Source of the DNA: an uncultured Ruminococcus sp.
GTDB lineage: Bacteria > Bacillota > Clostridia > Oscillospirales > Acutalibacteraceae
Assembly (NCBI GenBank): GCA_902776185.1
Contig: CACYPH010000006.1
Location: 1-64,000, forward strand
Direction of reading: 5' to 3'
Length of the DNA: 64,000 bases
Below, piece by piece: positions 31,094 through 38,777 of this stretch. A model generated the notes under the pieces. It saw only the letters and a list, made by a program, of their open reading frames with translations, searched no databases and had not been told where the DNA came from. Position 1 is the first letter of the stretch. Every line of letters starts with the position of its first letter. The position numbers were made by a program, and so were the translations under genes.

Positions 31094-31747
31094 TTACTTT
31101 TCAATGATCGCTAGCGGGAACGATAACGCGTCATTGTTCATCAGATTTGCGATCGTCACTGCTTTCTGCTCGGAAAAATCCCCGCGCAGCTCCACTTGAC
31201 CGTCCGTGATCGGCGCATAGACCGTCGGGGCACAGATCATCTCGTCGTCGACATAGACCTCCGTCGTCTTACCGACCGAATCCGTCGTCAGCTCTTTGAA
31301 TTTTTCCGCACCGTCCTCGGTAAAGAAGAGCTTGATATAATACTCATTTTTCTGCTCGTCATACTTCACCTCGGCGGATTCGATATCGCTGTTCCCCATC
31401 ACGGGCATACCATCAGGATGGACGAATGCGACGACGCCCTTCCTCGTCAGCAGATCGGTCTCGATACTGCTCAGGCAGGTCACGGTGAATAACTTATCCT
31501 TTTCATCCACCGTCACGCTGTAATCCCCCTCTGCGCCCGCAAGACGCGCCTCCAAAATCGACTTCACCTTGTTCAGCGTCACAGCGTCGATCTCCTGATA
31601 GCTGTCGGCGTTTATTTCGAGCGTATAGGTCACGGGTACACTCTCGGTCGCTTCCTGAGTATCCGCTTTTTTCTCAGTATCGCCGCCGCACGCGCAGCAG
31701 ACGAACGCGAGCATCAGTATCATCATCAAAGCCAAAAGTTTCTTCAT
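31094..31747 (-). CDS. Lipoprotein resembling the SecD P1 periplasmic domain
   Basis: A protein of 217 residues with a lipoprotein signal peptide (LAFVCCACGG, lipobox Cys near 18). The rest resembles the first extracytoplasmic (P1) region of SecD: LEARLAGAEGDYSV, then DGAEKFKELTTDSVGK, VYVDDEMICAPTV and ITDGQVELRGDFSEQ. In SecD this domain helps release translocated proteins. A free-standing lipidated copy is unusual; it might be a chaperone-like surface protein, but that is inference. AAGGAG precedes the ATG. The next gene upstream on the strand is the phosphopantetheinyl transferase, 12 bases away. Confidence 0.75.
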   Translation of the reverse strand: MKKLLALMMILMLAFVCCACGGDTEKKADTQEATESVPVTYTLEINADSYQEIDAVTLNKVKSILEARLAGAEGDYSVTVDEKDKLFTVTCLSSIETDLLTRKGVVAFVHPDGMPVMGNSDIESAEVKYDEQKNEYYIKLFFTEDGAEKFKELTTDSVGKTTEVYVDDEMICAPTVYAPITDGQVELRGDFSEQKAVTIANLMNNDALSFPLAIIEK

Positions 31748-31759
31748 GCCGTTCTCCTT

Positions 31760-32368
31760 TTATACAATCGATTTTAATTCTAATTCAGAAATATAATTGC
31801 GATTCTGTTCCAATTGATATTCAGCGCATACCGAGATCACATACCCGTCGAGATCATAGCTGACGATTCGTGCGGCGAGCTCTCCCGACGTCGTATCAAA
31901 CGCTCTGAGATCCGTTGCGATCCCGATACCGATCTGCTTTAAATACGCCTCTTTCCGCGTCCATATCCGCGTAAAAGCCCTAGCCGACTCCTCCGCTTTC
32001 TGCACATATCGAAGCTCGCCGGGATGATAAAACCGCTCCGCGATCTTCATATAATCTTTATCGGGCAGCTTCTCGACGTCCACGCCGATCTCCCGATCAT
32101 CCACAGCGATCACGACGCAGTCCCCGCTGTGCGACACCGAAAAGTACGTGCCGCTGTCGACCGCATAGGGCTTTCCATGCTCATTCATCCTCATGGGAAC
32201 ATCCCCTATCTCCCGACGGATCAGCAGTCCCGCCGCAAGGCTCAACAGCTTGTCCTTCTCAAACCGCAGTCTTTCGATTTTCTCCTGTCGCTCAGTCGGC
32301 AGAACAGCCGCATATTGACACACATCAGCATATTTCGTATCGCCGAGCAAAACATATTTGATATACAT
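31760..32368 (-). CDS. 4'-phosphopantetheinyl transferase, Sfp type
   Basis: A protein of 202 residues that would attach the coenzyme A arm to a carrier protein. Family motifs: FSVSHSGDCVVIAV, GVDVEKL with the metal-binding Asp, and the helix FTRIWTRKEAYLKQIG. The ATG preceded by GGAG is chosen; 12 upstream codons are probably not used. No polyketide or peptide synthetase is in the window, so the partner may be an acyl carrier protein elsewhere. Confidence 0.85.
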   Translation of the reverse strand: MYIKYVLLGDTKYADVCQYAAVLPTERQEKIERLRFEKDKLLSLAAGLLIRREIGDVPMRMNEHGKPYAVDSGTYFSVSHSGDCVVIAVDDREIGVDVEKLPDKDYMKIAERFYHPGELRYVQKAEESARAFTRIWTRKEAYLKQIGIGIATDLRAFDTTSGELAARIVSYDLDGYVISVCAEYQLEQNRNYISELELKSIV

Positions 32369-32490
32369 AAATCGCTCCAAATGGTTTCTGAAACTACTAT
32401 ACACTAAAACGCCGCAACTTGCAAATAATTATTTACAAATCCCGCTGTAAATGGTATATTGGATATAACAAAGAAACGGAGGTCAGTCAC

Positions 32491-33051
32491 ATGAGCATTT
32501 TCGATAATCTGAAAAACAATTTCACGAGCCCCGCCCCCGCATCACAGCCCTCCGGCGGCAGCTACACCTTTACCTTTAATGCCCTGCCCGAGAGCCTTGC
32601 CGAAATGCAGGCTTTACCTGAAGCAAGCCTCGACACCCCCTACAAGACCGCGGCGCTGACTGTCTGTGCGCTGTGCGCCTATGCCGCCGCACCGGAGATC
32701 GGCAAGGAAATGCTGAATTTTCTCAAAGGTCCCGCACCCCTGAGCGGCTACGAGATCAGCTTCCTCAACGACCGCTTCCGTGACGGCAAGCACGTACCGT
32801 TTTCCTATTTTGCGGGAGCGAAGCCCGAGAACAACTACACCCCCTCGACCCCGTTCAAGGTCACGATCTTCTCGAACCCCTACTCTTTCCCACAGTCCGA
32901 CCGGGCGACCCTCCACCTCAACTCCGGCGGCGCTGACAGCCCGCGTCAGATCAAGCTCCGTCTAAAGCCCTCTGAGGGCAAATGGTACCTCGAGGAGCAG
33001 ATGATCATGGTCGGTATCCGTACTCCCAAGGCAGCCGATCCGTGGGCATAA
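32491..33051 (+). CDS. Conserved protein of unknown function
   Basis: A protein of 186 residues starting MSIFDNLKNNFTSP after ACGGAGG. After a Ser/Pro/Ala-rich start it has an Ala-rich helix (TVCALCAYAAAPEIGKEML) and a beta-rich C-terminal half that ends IRTPKAADPWA. I recall similar uncharacterised proteins in gut Clostridia but cannot assign a role. It is 35 bases upstream of the PHP-domain gene on the same strand and probably shares its transcript. Confidence 0.75.
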   Translation: MSIFDNLKNNFTSPAPASQPSGGSYTFTFNALPESLAEMQALPEASLDTPYKTAALTVCALCAYAAAPEIGKEMLNFLKGPAPLSGYEISFLNDRFRDGKHVPFSYFAGAKPENNYTPSTPFKVTIFSNPYSFPQSDRATLHLNSGGADSPRQIKLRLKPSEGKWYLEEQMIMVGIRTPKAADPWA

Positions 33052-33086
33052 CGTCCGACAAAATCCGCAGCAAAGGAGGCAGCGTC

Positions 33087-33926
33087 ATGCAAAGAACCTG
33101 TGACCTGCATACCCATTCCGTTTTTTCCGACGGCACCTTCACGCCCGCCGAGCTGATCGACGCCGCGATCGAGAGCGGCCTGTCCGCCCTCGCGCTGACC
33201 GATCACAATACCGTTTCCGGCTTAGAGGATTTTTTATTTGCCGCCGAGGGCAAGCCCCTCGATATCGTTCCGGGCGTCGAGTTTACCACCGCCGACAACG
33301 GCACCGAGCTCCACATCCTCGGACTGTTCATCCGCCCCGATTCCTTTGAACAGATTAAGCAGTATATCAACAAAGCATCGATTCTCAAAGAAGAAAGCAA
33401 CTATAAGCTGGTTCACAAACTGCGCGAGCACGGCTACGATATCCGCTATGTCGATATCCTCGAGAATTCGAAAGGGCACGTCAACCGCGCGAATATCGCG
33501 GCGGAGCTTCTCAAGAAGGGCTATATCAAGAGCATCTCCGAGGGTTTTGATACGATTTTGTCGAAGTCCTACGGTCTGTATGAACCGCCCGAACGCCTGT
33601 CCTCCACCGAAACGATCTCCTTTATCCGTTCGATCGGTTCGGTCGCGGTATGGGCGCATCCGTACATCCATATGAACTTTGATCAGGCGAACGAGTTTCT
33701 CCCGCGTGCAAAAGCCGCAGGCTTGCAGGGCATGGAAACCATCTACAGCCTGTATGACGAGGAGACCTCCCAACGCGCAAAAGAAGTCGCTGCGCATTTC
33801 GGCTTATGCGAAAGCGGCGGCAGTGATTTCCACGGCGCGAACAAGCCCGATATCTCCCTCGGAAAAGGCAAAGGCAATCTTACGATTCCCTATGAATTCT
33901 ACGAAAAACTGAAATCCCTCTTATAA
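33087..33926 (+). CDS. PHP-domain metal-dependent phosphoesterase
   Basis: A protein of 279 residues with the PHP motifs DLHTHSVFSDG (5-15), LTDHNT (about 40-45), VAVWAHPY and SDFHG. It resembles the YciV/TrpH group, some of which act on nucleoside 3',5'-bisphosphates or short oligonucleotides. AAGGAGG precedes the ATG. A terminator follows. The substrate is inferred from the family only. Confidence 0.85.
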   Translation: MQRTCDLHTHSVFSDGTFTPAELIDAAIESGLSALALTDHNTVSGLEDFLFAAEGKPLDIVPGVEFTTADNGTELHILGLFIRPDSFEQIKQYINKASILKEESNYKLVHKLREHGYDIRYVDILENSKGHVNRANIAAELLKKGYIKSISEGFDTILSKSYGLYEPPERLSSTETISFIRSIGSVAVWAHPYIHMNFDQANEFLPRAKAAGLQGMETIYSLYDEETSQRAKEVAAHFGLCESGGSDFHGANKPDISLGKGKGNLTIPYEFYEKLKSLL

Positions 33927-33932
33927 CAAAAA

Positions 33933-33957
33933 CCGTCGGAAATTCCGGCGGTTTTTT
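33933..33957 (+). terminator. Terminator of the PHP gene
   Basis: CCG-CGGAA/TTCCG-CGG stem followed by TTTTTT. Confidence 0.8.
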
Positions 33958-33976
33958 GCTGCAGTTTGAGCTTCAC

Positions 33977-34100
33977 TTGTAGGGTACAGCATTTATGACG
34001 TACCAAGACTACCGGACATAGTTGTCTGCAACAGCCCCGGATAGGGAAGCAGCATACCTGCTATTCGGTACGTCGGACACGCGTGTCGAGCGCCGTACCC
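33977..34100. repeat. Family C repeat
   Basis: About 124 bases opening TTGTAGGGTAC and closing GCCGTACCC, with GACGTACC and GGTACGTC inside. The short repeat at 48453-48480 has the same words (GGTACGTC, CCGTACCCTACAA) in the opposite orientation. Confidence 0.55.
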
Positions 34101-34115
34101 AACGACAATTCTCAA

Positions 34116-35462
34116 TCAAATATTATTCCCTCTGAGAATTATTTCCACCCATTCCACCGGGCCGATCGCGCCGTTCTGCTCTATCCCGAGCTGTCTTTGG
34201 ATCGCGATCACCGCCGCCTTTGTCTGTGCGCCGAAAACCCCGTCCGCATCGATCACGGGGATCTCGGGATCGACCCGACCGATACGGTTGAGGTAACCTT
34301 GGATCACCCGCACATTCTCTCCCCTGTCGCCCTCGACCAGAAAGCGTCCGGGGTACGGCTCGCCGATCGCGCTCTGATAATTTGCGGGCAGCTGAGAGAC
34401 CGCCTCTTTGTATGCGCGTTCGATCGCCGCAAAGGTGTTTGCGTCCACGATCCCGTCGATTGTAAGCCCGTACTCGCTCTCGAAGGTCAGCACCGCGTCA
34501 CGCGTTTCATCATTAAAAAAGCCCGTGATCGCGATCGGCGGGAGCTGCGGATAAAAGTAGCCGAGGAACGCCAGATAATACTGCACCGTTTCCACCTCGG
34601 GCCCGCTGTCGCCAAGCTGCAGGGTCTCCTTGAAGATCCTGTCGATCTCGGGGATGGTCAAGCCCTCGCTGGTGATCTCGCTGAGCCGCTTGACCGCCGT
34701 AAAAATCTGCTTGATCTTATACCACGTCGCCTTGCCGACGATACCGTCGACGCTGAGGTTGAAGATCTCCTGAAACTTTCTGACGCTCGCTTCCATCTCG
34801 CGATCAAAAACACTCGTGTTATTGTCGATCTGCGGGATCGCGGGGTAATTCCGCGCAATACGGTTCAGCTCATTTTTGAGGATGCGGACGTCGTTGCCGA
34901 ACGACCCAAGCGAGAACGCAGTCCCGGGGTAGCTCTGCGTATTATCGGCGAGCGGCGCGTTACTGACAATCTCGATATTGTCACCGTAGTAGTACTTTAA
35001 GATTTCCAGCGCATTGTAACCGCTGTTCGCCAGCGCGACCGTGCCGACTTGCGACAAGCCGTTGCACTGGGTCCTGACGCCGTCGCAGAATACCGCAAAC
35101 AGCGGCTCGACCGCATTCGTCCGCTTGATATAGTTATTGAAGATCTCGTCGACGATGATGCTGATGGTGTCGAAAACCTCGCCGTTCTTCGTGTAGGCGT
35201 GGTCATACCGCGTGCTGTTGGTGATATCGAAATCATATCCGCGGCTGCGGTAATACTCGGTATACACGCGGTTGAGCGTATAGGAGATCTGCGCGAGGAT
35301 ATTCGCCCTGAGGCTTTCCTCGGGCCAATTGGGAAATATCTCGCTCGACGCGACGTTCTTGATGTAATCCGTAAACGGTACGGTCACATTCTCGGCAGGC
35401 TCGTTCGGCGCGCCGAGATGCACCGTGATATTGGTCGGGATCGTCGGCAACAGGACTGCCAT
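34116..35462 (-). CDS. SpoIID-like/peptidoglycan-binding multidomain protein
   Basis: A protein of 448 residues without a signal peptide. The N-terminal 170 residues follow the SpoIID/LytB pattern (EESLRANILAQISYTLNRVY; FCDGVRTQCNGLSQVGTVALA). Three PG_binding_1-like domains follow (about 195-265, 290-350, 375-445), each with a variant of the VRVIQGYLNRIG helix and the closing GVFGAQTKAAV segment. SpoIID proteins act on glycan strands during spore engulfment. The start overlaps the upstream stop (ATGA), so it is coupled to the 35462-35935 gene. The lack of an export signal suggests action inside a mother cell or unusual export; this is inference. Confidence 0.75.
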   Translation of the reverse strand: MAVLLPTIPTNITVHLGAPNEPAENVTVPFTDYIKNVASSEIFPNWPEESLRANILAQISYTLNRVYTEYYRSRGYDFDITNSTRYDHAYTKNGEVFDTISIIVDEIFNNYIKRTNAVEPLFAVFCDGVRTQCNGLSQVGTVALANSGYNALEILKYYYGDNIEIVSNAPLADNTQSYPGTAFSLGSFGNDVRILKNELNRIARNYPAIPQIDNNTSVFDREMEASVRKFQEIFNLSVDGIVGKATWYKIKQIFTAVKRLSEITSEGLTIPEIDRIFKETLQLGDSGPEVETVQYYLAFLGYFYPQLPPIAITGFFNDETRDAVLTFESEYGLTIDGIVDANTFAAIERAYKEAVSQLPANYQSAIGEPYPGRFLVEGDRGENVRVIQGYLNRIGRVDPEIPVIDADGVFGAQTKAAVIAIQRQLGIEQNGAIGPVEWVEIILRGNNI

Positions 35463-35935
35463 CAGCCATCCTCCCCTGTATCTGACGCCGGGGTCTTCGG
35501 GACAAGCGAGATCGGCAGGATGGTTTCGATCTTGTCGTGGATCACGACCGCACAGTCCGTGATCTCCTCAAAATCCGGATGAAAGATCGTGATGTGATAC
35601 TCCGCCTCCGGTTCATCCTCATCTGCGTTGAGCGTGCTTTCGATGCTTTTTGCCGGCAGCACCATGTTGTCAACAATACCGGAGATATCCGTCACGTCGT
35701 TATACAGGCTGTACCGCACGCCGTCCAATTCCTGCGATACGTCCACCAGCACGTTTTTTACCGGATATGCCCCGCGCGCGACGCTGATCTGTACCTTCAG
35801 CGTTCCGCGTCCCGAATAATGACGTACAAAATCCTCGTACTCGGGCTTAAAGGGCGACTCTCCCTCGCCCACCGTGCGTGCTGCGCCGAACGCCTCTTGC
35901 GGCGTGATCCCGCTGTTCAGATAATCTCGATACAT
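35462..35935 (-). CDS. Carboxypeptidase-regulatory-like protein, partner of the SpoIID-like gene
   Basis: A protein of 157 residues. After a short N-terminus (MYRDYLNSGITPQEAFGAA) there is a beta-rich domain of the CnaB/carboxypeptidase-regulatory kind (LKVQISVARGAYPVKNVLVDV; TDISGIVDNMVLPA; YHITIFHPDF). The ATG follows AAAGGGG; the frame continues upstream only through a family B repeat and should not be translated. It overlaps the SpoIID-like gene by one base of the stop, so both are made from one message. Function unknown. Confidence 0.7.
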   Translation of the reverse strand: MYRDYLNSGITPQEAFGAARTVGEGESPFKPEYEDFVRHYSGRGTLKVQISVARGAYPVKNVLVDVSQELDGVRYSLYNDVTDISGIVDNMVLPAKSIESTLNADEDEPEAEYHITIFHPDFEEITDCAVVIHDKIETILPISLVPKTPASDTGEDG

Positions 35936-35954
35936 AAAAATCCCCTTTCCTAAC

Positions 35955-36010
35955 GCCTTCCCCTTGGGGGGGAAGGTGGCTCGCCTTAAGGCGAGTCGGA
36001 TGAGGGGCTG
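35955..36010. repeat. Family B palindromic repeat
   Basis: GCCTTCCCC...GGGGAAGG hairpin followed by GGCTCGCCTTAAGGCGAGTC and GGATGAGGGGCT. It shares this layout with 55997-56045 in inverted orientation. It lies directly upstream of the 35935 ribosome site. Confidence 0.65.
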
Positions 36011-36098
36011 ACCTCTCTGCACATCCATTCAGCAAAGAGTCAGACGCCCCTATTCTTTCATCAAAGATATACAATCACATTACTTTCCGTGTAAAAAA

Positions 36099-36140
36099 AT
36101 CCCCTTTCCGCTACAGTCTATGTCCGCGAAAAGGGGATTA
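36099..36140 (-). terminator. Terminator of the 36257-36757 gene
   Basis: AATCCCCTTTTCG and CGGAAAGGGGATT arms with a 16-base loop, followed by T-run on the minus strand. Confidence 0.75.
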
Positions 36141-36256
36141 TGTATATTATTGATGCGTTATTTGATGCGCCTGATTCCGGCAGTATCGTCTATGACGCCT
36201 TCTCTAGACTATGTCGAACATGACTGATGATGTCAGATTGAGGATGATAACTCAGT

Positions 36257-36757
36257 TCAAAGAAAAGCCGTTGGGCGAGTATTTTCATCGATCGTATACT
36301 TACCATCTCGATAATCCGCTGCGGCGGTATGCTGAGCGCCGTCTCCGGCTATGAAAGTATACATCATTTCATTCGTCGTACTGTCGATTTTATAAATCAA
36401 TTGACAGTTGTCTATCTTCCACCAGTAACGCCGATTTAACTGCAGCTCAATGATACGATGATCTACAGTAAAAGTAAAGAAAAACGACTCGTAATCACTC
36501 TGACTGTTTGCTACAGAAAATACGCCGGGTTCATTACAATTAACCTCCTGCGGTTCGCCATATACATTGACGCATTTGACATCGCTGTCAGGCAAAACCT
36601 CTACGCCGTCAACCTTGCCGGTCATTGTGATCGTGATCCTGTCACCGGGGTAAAACCGCTCCCAATACGGAAAAGCGATCAATGCAAGAACCACCAGCGT
36701 TACAACAGTAATAACCACAGCGCGAATGATCTGTTTTCTTTTATCAGAATTCTTCAT
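36257..36757 (-). CDS. Small membrane-anchored protein, unknown function
   Basis: A protein of about 166 residues: basic N-terminus (KNSDKRKQIIR), one membrane helix (about 9-30, VVITVVTLVVLALIAFPYW), then an extracellular beta-rich part (ITITMTGKVDGVEVLPDSD). No ribosome site is evident; a GTG three codons upstream is an equal choice. It is flanked by AT-rich palindromes upstream and a terminator downstream, so it is a single-gene unit. No family recognised. Confidence 0.65.
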   Translation of the reverse strand: MKNSDKRKQIIRAVVITVVTLVVLALIAFPYWERFYPGDRITITMTGKVDGVEVLPDSDVKCVNVYGEPQEVNCNEPGVFSVANSQSDYESFFFTFTVDHRIIELQLNRRYWWKIDNCQLIYKIDSTTNEMMYTFIAGDGAQHTAAADYRDGKYTIDENTRPTAFL

Positions 36758-36768
36758 ACCAGTCACTT

Positions 36769-36850
36769 AATTCTAAATTAGAATTATTTATATTTCGAAA
36801 TTAGAATTAAATCAGTGTTATAATTCTAAAATCGAATTAATTATATTTCT
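36769..36850. repeat. Cluster of AT-rich palindromes
   Basis: A perfect 17-base palindrome AATTCTAAATTAGAATT (36769-36785) is followed by related words (AAATTAGAATTAAA; AATTCTAAAATCGAATT) within 60 bases, between lysA and the 36257-36757 gene. They could be repeated operator sites or a weak terminator of lysA. Confidence 0.5.
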
Positions 36851-36859
36851 TAGATAGAA

Positions 36860-38140
36860 TTATTTTGTATCAAACTTGAACGGAGAGAAGTCAAATGTCG
36901 CGAAGTAGTCATCCATATTCTCCGCTCTGCGGATCAGCTGATGCGAGCCGTCCTCTTTTAAGAGAACCTCTGCCGATCTCAGCTTACCGTTATAGTTATA
37001 ACCCATCGCGAAGCCATGCGCGCCGGTATCGTGGATATACACGATATCGTCAGGCAGGATCTCGGGCAGCATACGGTCGATCGCAAACTTGTCGTTGTTC
37101 TCACAAAGTCCTCCGGTCACATCGTACTTAAAGTCGCAGGGATCGTTCTCCTTGCCAAGCACAGTGATGTGGTGATACGAGCCGTACATCGCGGGGCGCA
37201 TCAGGTTTGCCGCACACGCGTCCAGACCGATATAGTCCTTGTAGATGTGCTTGGTGTGCAGACACTTCGCAACCAGCGCACCGTAGGGCGCCATCATGTA
37301 TCTGCCGAGTTCCGCAAAGATCGCAACATCGTCCATGCCCTCGGGCGTGAGGATCTCCTCATACTTCTGGCGCACCAGCTCGCCGATCTCAGTAATGTCC
37401 GCGCGGGGTTCTTCGGGACGATAGTCGACGCCGACGCCGCCGGACAGGTTGATGAACGCGATATGCACGCCGCAGCGCTTCGACAGTCTGACAGCCAGAT
37501 TGAACAGGATGCCCGCCAGCTCCGCATAGTAGTCGTTCGATACGGTATTCGACGCCAAGAACGCGTGGATGCCAAAGTGCTTTGCGCCATCTTCTTTGAG
37601 CCGAGTGAACGCCTCAGCCATCTGATCCTCGGTCATGCCGTACTTCGCCTCACCGGGGTTGTCCATGACCTGAACGCCTGTTCTCGACGCCGCCAATTCG
37701 AACACACCGCCGGGATTATACCGACAGCAAACGGTCTCGGGAACGCCGCAGACACGCTCGATAAACGGCACAAAATTGATGTCGTCAAGGTTGATATACG
37801 CGCCGAGATCATACGCCTTTTTCATATCCTCCTCGGGCGTGACGTTCGAGGAAAACATGATGTCGCTGCCCTTGAAACCGCATGCTTCGCTCATGACAAG
37901 CTCCGTCAGCGACGAGCAGTCAACGCCGCAGCCCTCCTCCTGAAAAATCTTCAGAAGATACGGATTCGGGGTCGCCTTGACGGCGAAATACTCCTTGAAA
38001 CCCTTGTTCCACGCGAACGCCTGATTAACTCTGCGGCAATTCTCGCGGATGCCCTTTTCATCATACACATGGAACGGCGTAGGCACATCCTTGATGATAT
38101 CCAACGCCATATCCTTCGTCAAAAACGGTGTTTTTTCCAT
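36860..38140 (-). CDS. lysA: Diaminopimelate decarboxylase
   Basis: A PLP enzyme of 426 residues for the last step of lysine synthesis, meso-diaminopimelate to lysine. The PLP lysine lies in EYFAVKATPNP (about 50). Later motifs are INLSGGVGVDYRPEEP and a C-terminal YIHDTGAHGFAMGYNYNG. The ATG after GGGAGG is chosen. It belongs to the group III-IV decarboxylase family; the GAHG segment agrees with diaminopimelate decarboxylases. It lies 26 bases from engB. Confidence 0.9.
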   Translation of the reverse strand: MEKTPFLTKDMALDIIKDVPTPFHVYDEKGIRENCRRVNQAFAWNKGFKEYFAVKATPNPYLLKIFQEEGCGVDCSSLTELVMSEACGFKGSDIMFSSNVTPEEDMKKAYDLGAYINLDDINFVPFIERVCGVPETVCCRYNPGGVFELAASRTGVQVMDNPGEAKYGMTEDQMAEAFTRLKEDGAKHFGIHAFLASNTVSNDYYAELAGILFNLAVRLSKRCGVHIAFINLSGGVGVDYRPEEPRADITEIGELVRQKYEEILTPEGMDDVAIFAELGRYMMAPYGALVAKCLHTKHIYKDYIGLDACAANLMRPAMYGSYHHITVLGKENDPCDFKYDVTGGLCENNDKFAIDRMLPEILPDDIVYIHDTGAHGFAMGYNYNGKLRSAEVLLKEDGSHQLIRRAENMDDYFATFDFSPFKFDTK

Positions 38141-38166
38141 TATATACCTCCCTGACCGCCAAACGG

Positions 38167-38769
38167 TCATTCATCATTATCTGTTAACTCCTGATCTGCG
38201 ACAGCGTTCATGATCGCGTTTTCGATTGCCTCTGCCCCGTCGCCCTTGAGCGCCGAGAACGGATACAGCCCGACGTTATCGAACTCTGCCATGATCCCGG
38301 AGATCAGGCTCAGCTGCGCCTGATATTCCGACTTATTGAGCTTGTCCGATTTCGTCATCACAACGATGAACGGGATGCCGCTGTCATACAGAAAGCGGAT
38401 CATATTCATATCGTCGGCGGTCGGCTTGTGGCGCATATCGATGATCTGCACCACCAACGCGATCTCTCTGCCCGCGGCAAAGTATCCCTCGACCAGCTCT
38501 GCCCATCTAAGTTTTTCGACCTTGCTGACCTTCGCGTAGCCGTAGCCGGGCAGGTCGACAAGGTTGAAGCTGCCCGCGTCAAAGAAGTTGATCGTCGCGG
38601 TTTTACCGGGCTTTGAGCTGACGCGCGCAAGCGATTTGCGGTTGCATAATTGGTTGATCAGCGACGATTTTCCTACATTGGAGCGTCCGGAAAAGACGAC
38701 GTCGGGACGATCATCGTCGCGAAGTTGATTCGACAATCCTGCCGAATAGGTAAATTCAACATTCAGCAT
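38167..38769 (-). CDS. engB: Ribosome-assembly GTPase EngB/YsxC
   Basis: A GTPase of 200 residues needed for late assembly of the 50S subunit. G1 is GRSNVGKSS (about 28-36), G3 is DLPGYGYA, and G4 is TKSDK. It directly follows lon with eight bases between, the same order (clpX-lon-engB) as in many Firmicutes. Confidence 0.95.
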   Translation of the reverse strand: MLNVEFTYSAGLSNQLRDDDRPDVVFSGRSNVGKSSLINQLCNRKSLARVSSKPGKTATINFFDAGSFNLVDLPGYGYAKVSKVEKLRWAELVEGYFAAGREIALVVQIIDMRHKPTADDMNMIRFLYDSGIPFIVVMTKSDKLNKSEYQAQLSLISGIMAEFDNVGLYPFSALKGDGAEAIENAIMNAVADQELTDNDE

Positions 38770-38777
38770 AGGTCACC

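Noticed and set aside
37016..38155. Long plus-strand open frame opposite lysA
   Set aside because: It mirrors the lysA reading frame; similar antisense frames appear opposite ileS, lon, rluD, thrC and the HlyD-like gene because of codon bias.
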